Of a stretch of DNA of 7,182 nt, positions 6,710 through 7,182 are shown piece by piece (the stretch's first letter is position 1; each line of letters begins with the position of its first letter). Below the pieces are notes generated by a model. The model worked only from the letters and a program-made list of their open reading frames with translations, searched no databases and had not been told where the DNA came from. Location of the stretch: contig JAJYMP010000671.1 in NCBI GenBank assembly GCA_021786915.1, positions 1 to 7,182 on the forward strand, written 5' to 3'. Source of the DNA: Chloroflexota bacterium. Its GTDB lineage: Bacteria > Chloroflexota > Limnocylindria > Limnocylindrales > CSP1-4. The translations under genes were made by a program, and so were the position numbers.

Positions 6710-6746
6710 GCCGGGCGGCGAGTTGCGAGGCATGCACTCGCCCGGC
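6710..6746 (+). repeat. Imperfect palindrome / stem-loop upstream of the AAA_13 gene
   Basis: GCCGGGC (6710-6716) and GAGT (6720-6723) together pair with ACTCGCCCGGC (6736-6746). This gives an 11-bp, GC-rich stem with a 3-base bulge (6717-6719) and a 12-base loop. It lies just before the TTGACA hexamer and 110 bases before the start codon. No T-run follows, so a regulator site or an RNA fold is more likely than a terminator. Confidence 0.5.
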
Positions 6747-6761
6747 CGAGACAGCGCACAA

Positions 6762-6767
6762 TTGACA
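6762..6767 (+). promoter_or_regulatory. Consensus -35 hexamer, possible AAA_13 promoter
   Basis: TTGACA is a perfect sigma-70 -35 hexamer about 90 bases before GTG 6857. At 16-18 bases downstream the sequence is GC-rich (around GTCGGGTG) with no recognisable -10, so it would need an activator or may be coincidence. Confidence 0.22.
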
Positions 6768-6856
6768 CGATGCGGCCCCTCGCAGTCGGGTGAACGCGAG
6801 CGCGTCTGTTGAGGCGAGGCGCCTGACTCTCCAAACTGCCTCGGGGGGATGGCCTC

Positions 6857-7182
6857 GTGATCGACGCAGTCCGGCTCGACGGCATCGCATGCTACCGGGG
6901 AGTGGACAGCCTCTCGTCGCTCAGTCGAATCAACTTCGTCTTTGGCCCGAATGGGTCGGGCAAGTCCACGATCGCTCGAGTGATCGCCGCCGATGCACAA
7001 CGCTGCGGAGGCCCAGTGCAGTGGAAGAGCGATCGCCCGCTCGATGTCTTGGTCTACAACCGGGAGTTCGTCGAGCGCAACTTCAGCTCCGACGCGGAGA
7101 TCAAGGGGATCTTCACGTTGGGCGAAGAAGACGTCGAGGCCCGTCGGAAACTCCAGGAGGCGAAGTACGCGGCCAGCTCCTC
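6857..7182 (+). CDS. AAA_13 ATPase, RloC/PrrC-like, N-terminal part (3' end outside window)
   Basis: The frame stays open from GTG 6857 to the window end, giving 108 residues. The sequence opens with a short strand and an IACYRG-type turn. RINFVFGPNGSGKST follows (24-38), where residues 30-37 are the Walker A motif. VLVYNREFVERNF (64-76) and EIKGIFTLGEED (81-92) come next. The pair YNR-(D/E)F and KGIFTLGEE is the hallmark of AAA_13 / COG4694 proteins, a group containing the tRNA anticodon nuclease RloC and related to PrrC. They are large (about 700-900 residues) SMC/Rad50-like ATPases with long coiled coils; the charged helix beginning at about 93 is probably the start of one. GGGGGG (6843-6848) precedes GTG by eight bases. 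Walker B, the zinc hook and any HEPN-like nuclease residues would lie outside, so tRNase activity cannot be confirmed. Its place on a tRNA-linked island fits phage defence (inference). Confidence 0.9.
   Translation, partial: MIDAVRLDGIACYRGVDSLSSLSRINFVFGPNGSGKSTIARVIAADAQRCGGPVQWKSDRPLDVLVYNREFVERNFSSDAEIKGIFTLGEEDVEARRKLQEAKYAASS

Larger units (their letters stand above)
6370..6856. other. Long divergent intergenic region
   Basis: About 490 bases separate the divergent NERD and AAA_13 genes. No full gene with a start, ribosome site and domain is visible. The frame through 6393-6617 on the + strand reads like ordinary protein at first (DERLLLAARVLATNSLGAR, then TVLEVGAADAG) and degrades into Arg/Pro-rich sequence before TAG 6615-6617. 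It has no start with a ribosome site, so it may be a gene remnant or chance. The right part carries a strong imperfect palindrome (6710-6746), a TTGACA hexamer (6762-6767) and a small stem AGGCG-AGG-CGCCT near 6812-6824. Confidence 0.5.

Noticed and set aside
5765..7000. 411-codon minus-strand frame
   Set aside because: It overlaps the AAA_13 start and runs out of frame through the NERD gene. Its product is Arg/Ala/Pro-rich shadow sequence.
1..7182. CRISPR array, insertion sequence or rRNA
   Set aside because: No regularly spaced repeats, transposase motifs with terminal repeats, or rRNA signature sequences were seen on either strand.

Overview
The window is very GC-rich, with dense genes, overlapping start and stop codons, and G or C at nearly every third codon position in the left part. 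This suits a high-GC bacterium such as an actinomycete or a high-GC Chloroflexota. No marker gene settles the phylum, so the assignment is only a guess.

Left part (1-3107, + strand): three translationally coupled genes. They are the C-terminal end of an AAA+ ATPase resembling the Pch2/TRIP13 group, a 12-helix MFS transporter, and an M20-family zinc metallopeptidase/deacylase. The junctions are TGATG and ATGA, so they very probably form one operon. A transporter plus an amidohydrolase suggests uptake and hydrolysis of an N-acylated or peptide-like compound. The role of the AAA+ partner is unknown.

Middle (about 3180-3244): the 3' half of a tRNA-Gln(CUG) lies on the minus strand. It has the CCA end, acceptor 3' strand, T-arm, variable loop and anticodon loop, but no D-arm and no 5' acceptor strand follow. 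This is the footprint expected where an integrative element entered a tRNA gene. The polarity puts the chromosome on the left (operon side) and the element on the right, with the intact tRNA predicted beyond the right edge.

Right part (3535-7182): a looser, accessory-looking region with long spacers and genes on both strands. It holds an Mrr-like PD-(D/E)xK nuclease with an uncharacterised C-terminal half, an orphan protein with one N-terminal membrane helix, a NERD-domain nuclease-like protein with a zinc ribbon (minus strand, apparently leaderless), and the first 108 residues of an AAA_13 / RloC-PrrC-like ATPase cut by the window end. Two nuclease-fold proteins plus a candidate tRNase-type ATPase behind a tRNA att scar look like the edge of a defence or genomic island. 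That these genes act together is inference. No integrase, CRISPR array, insertion sequence or rRNA is visible.
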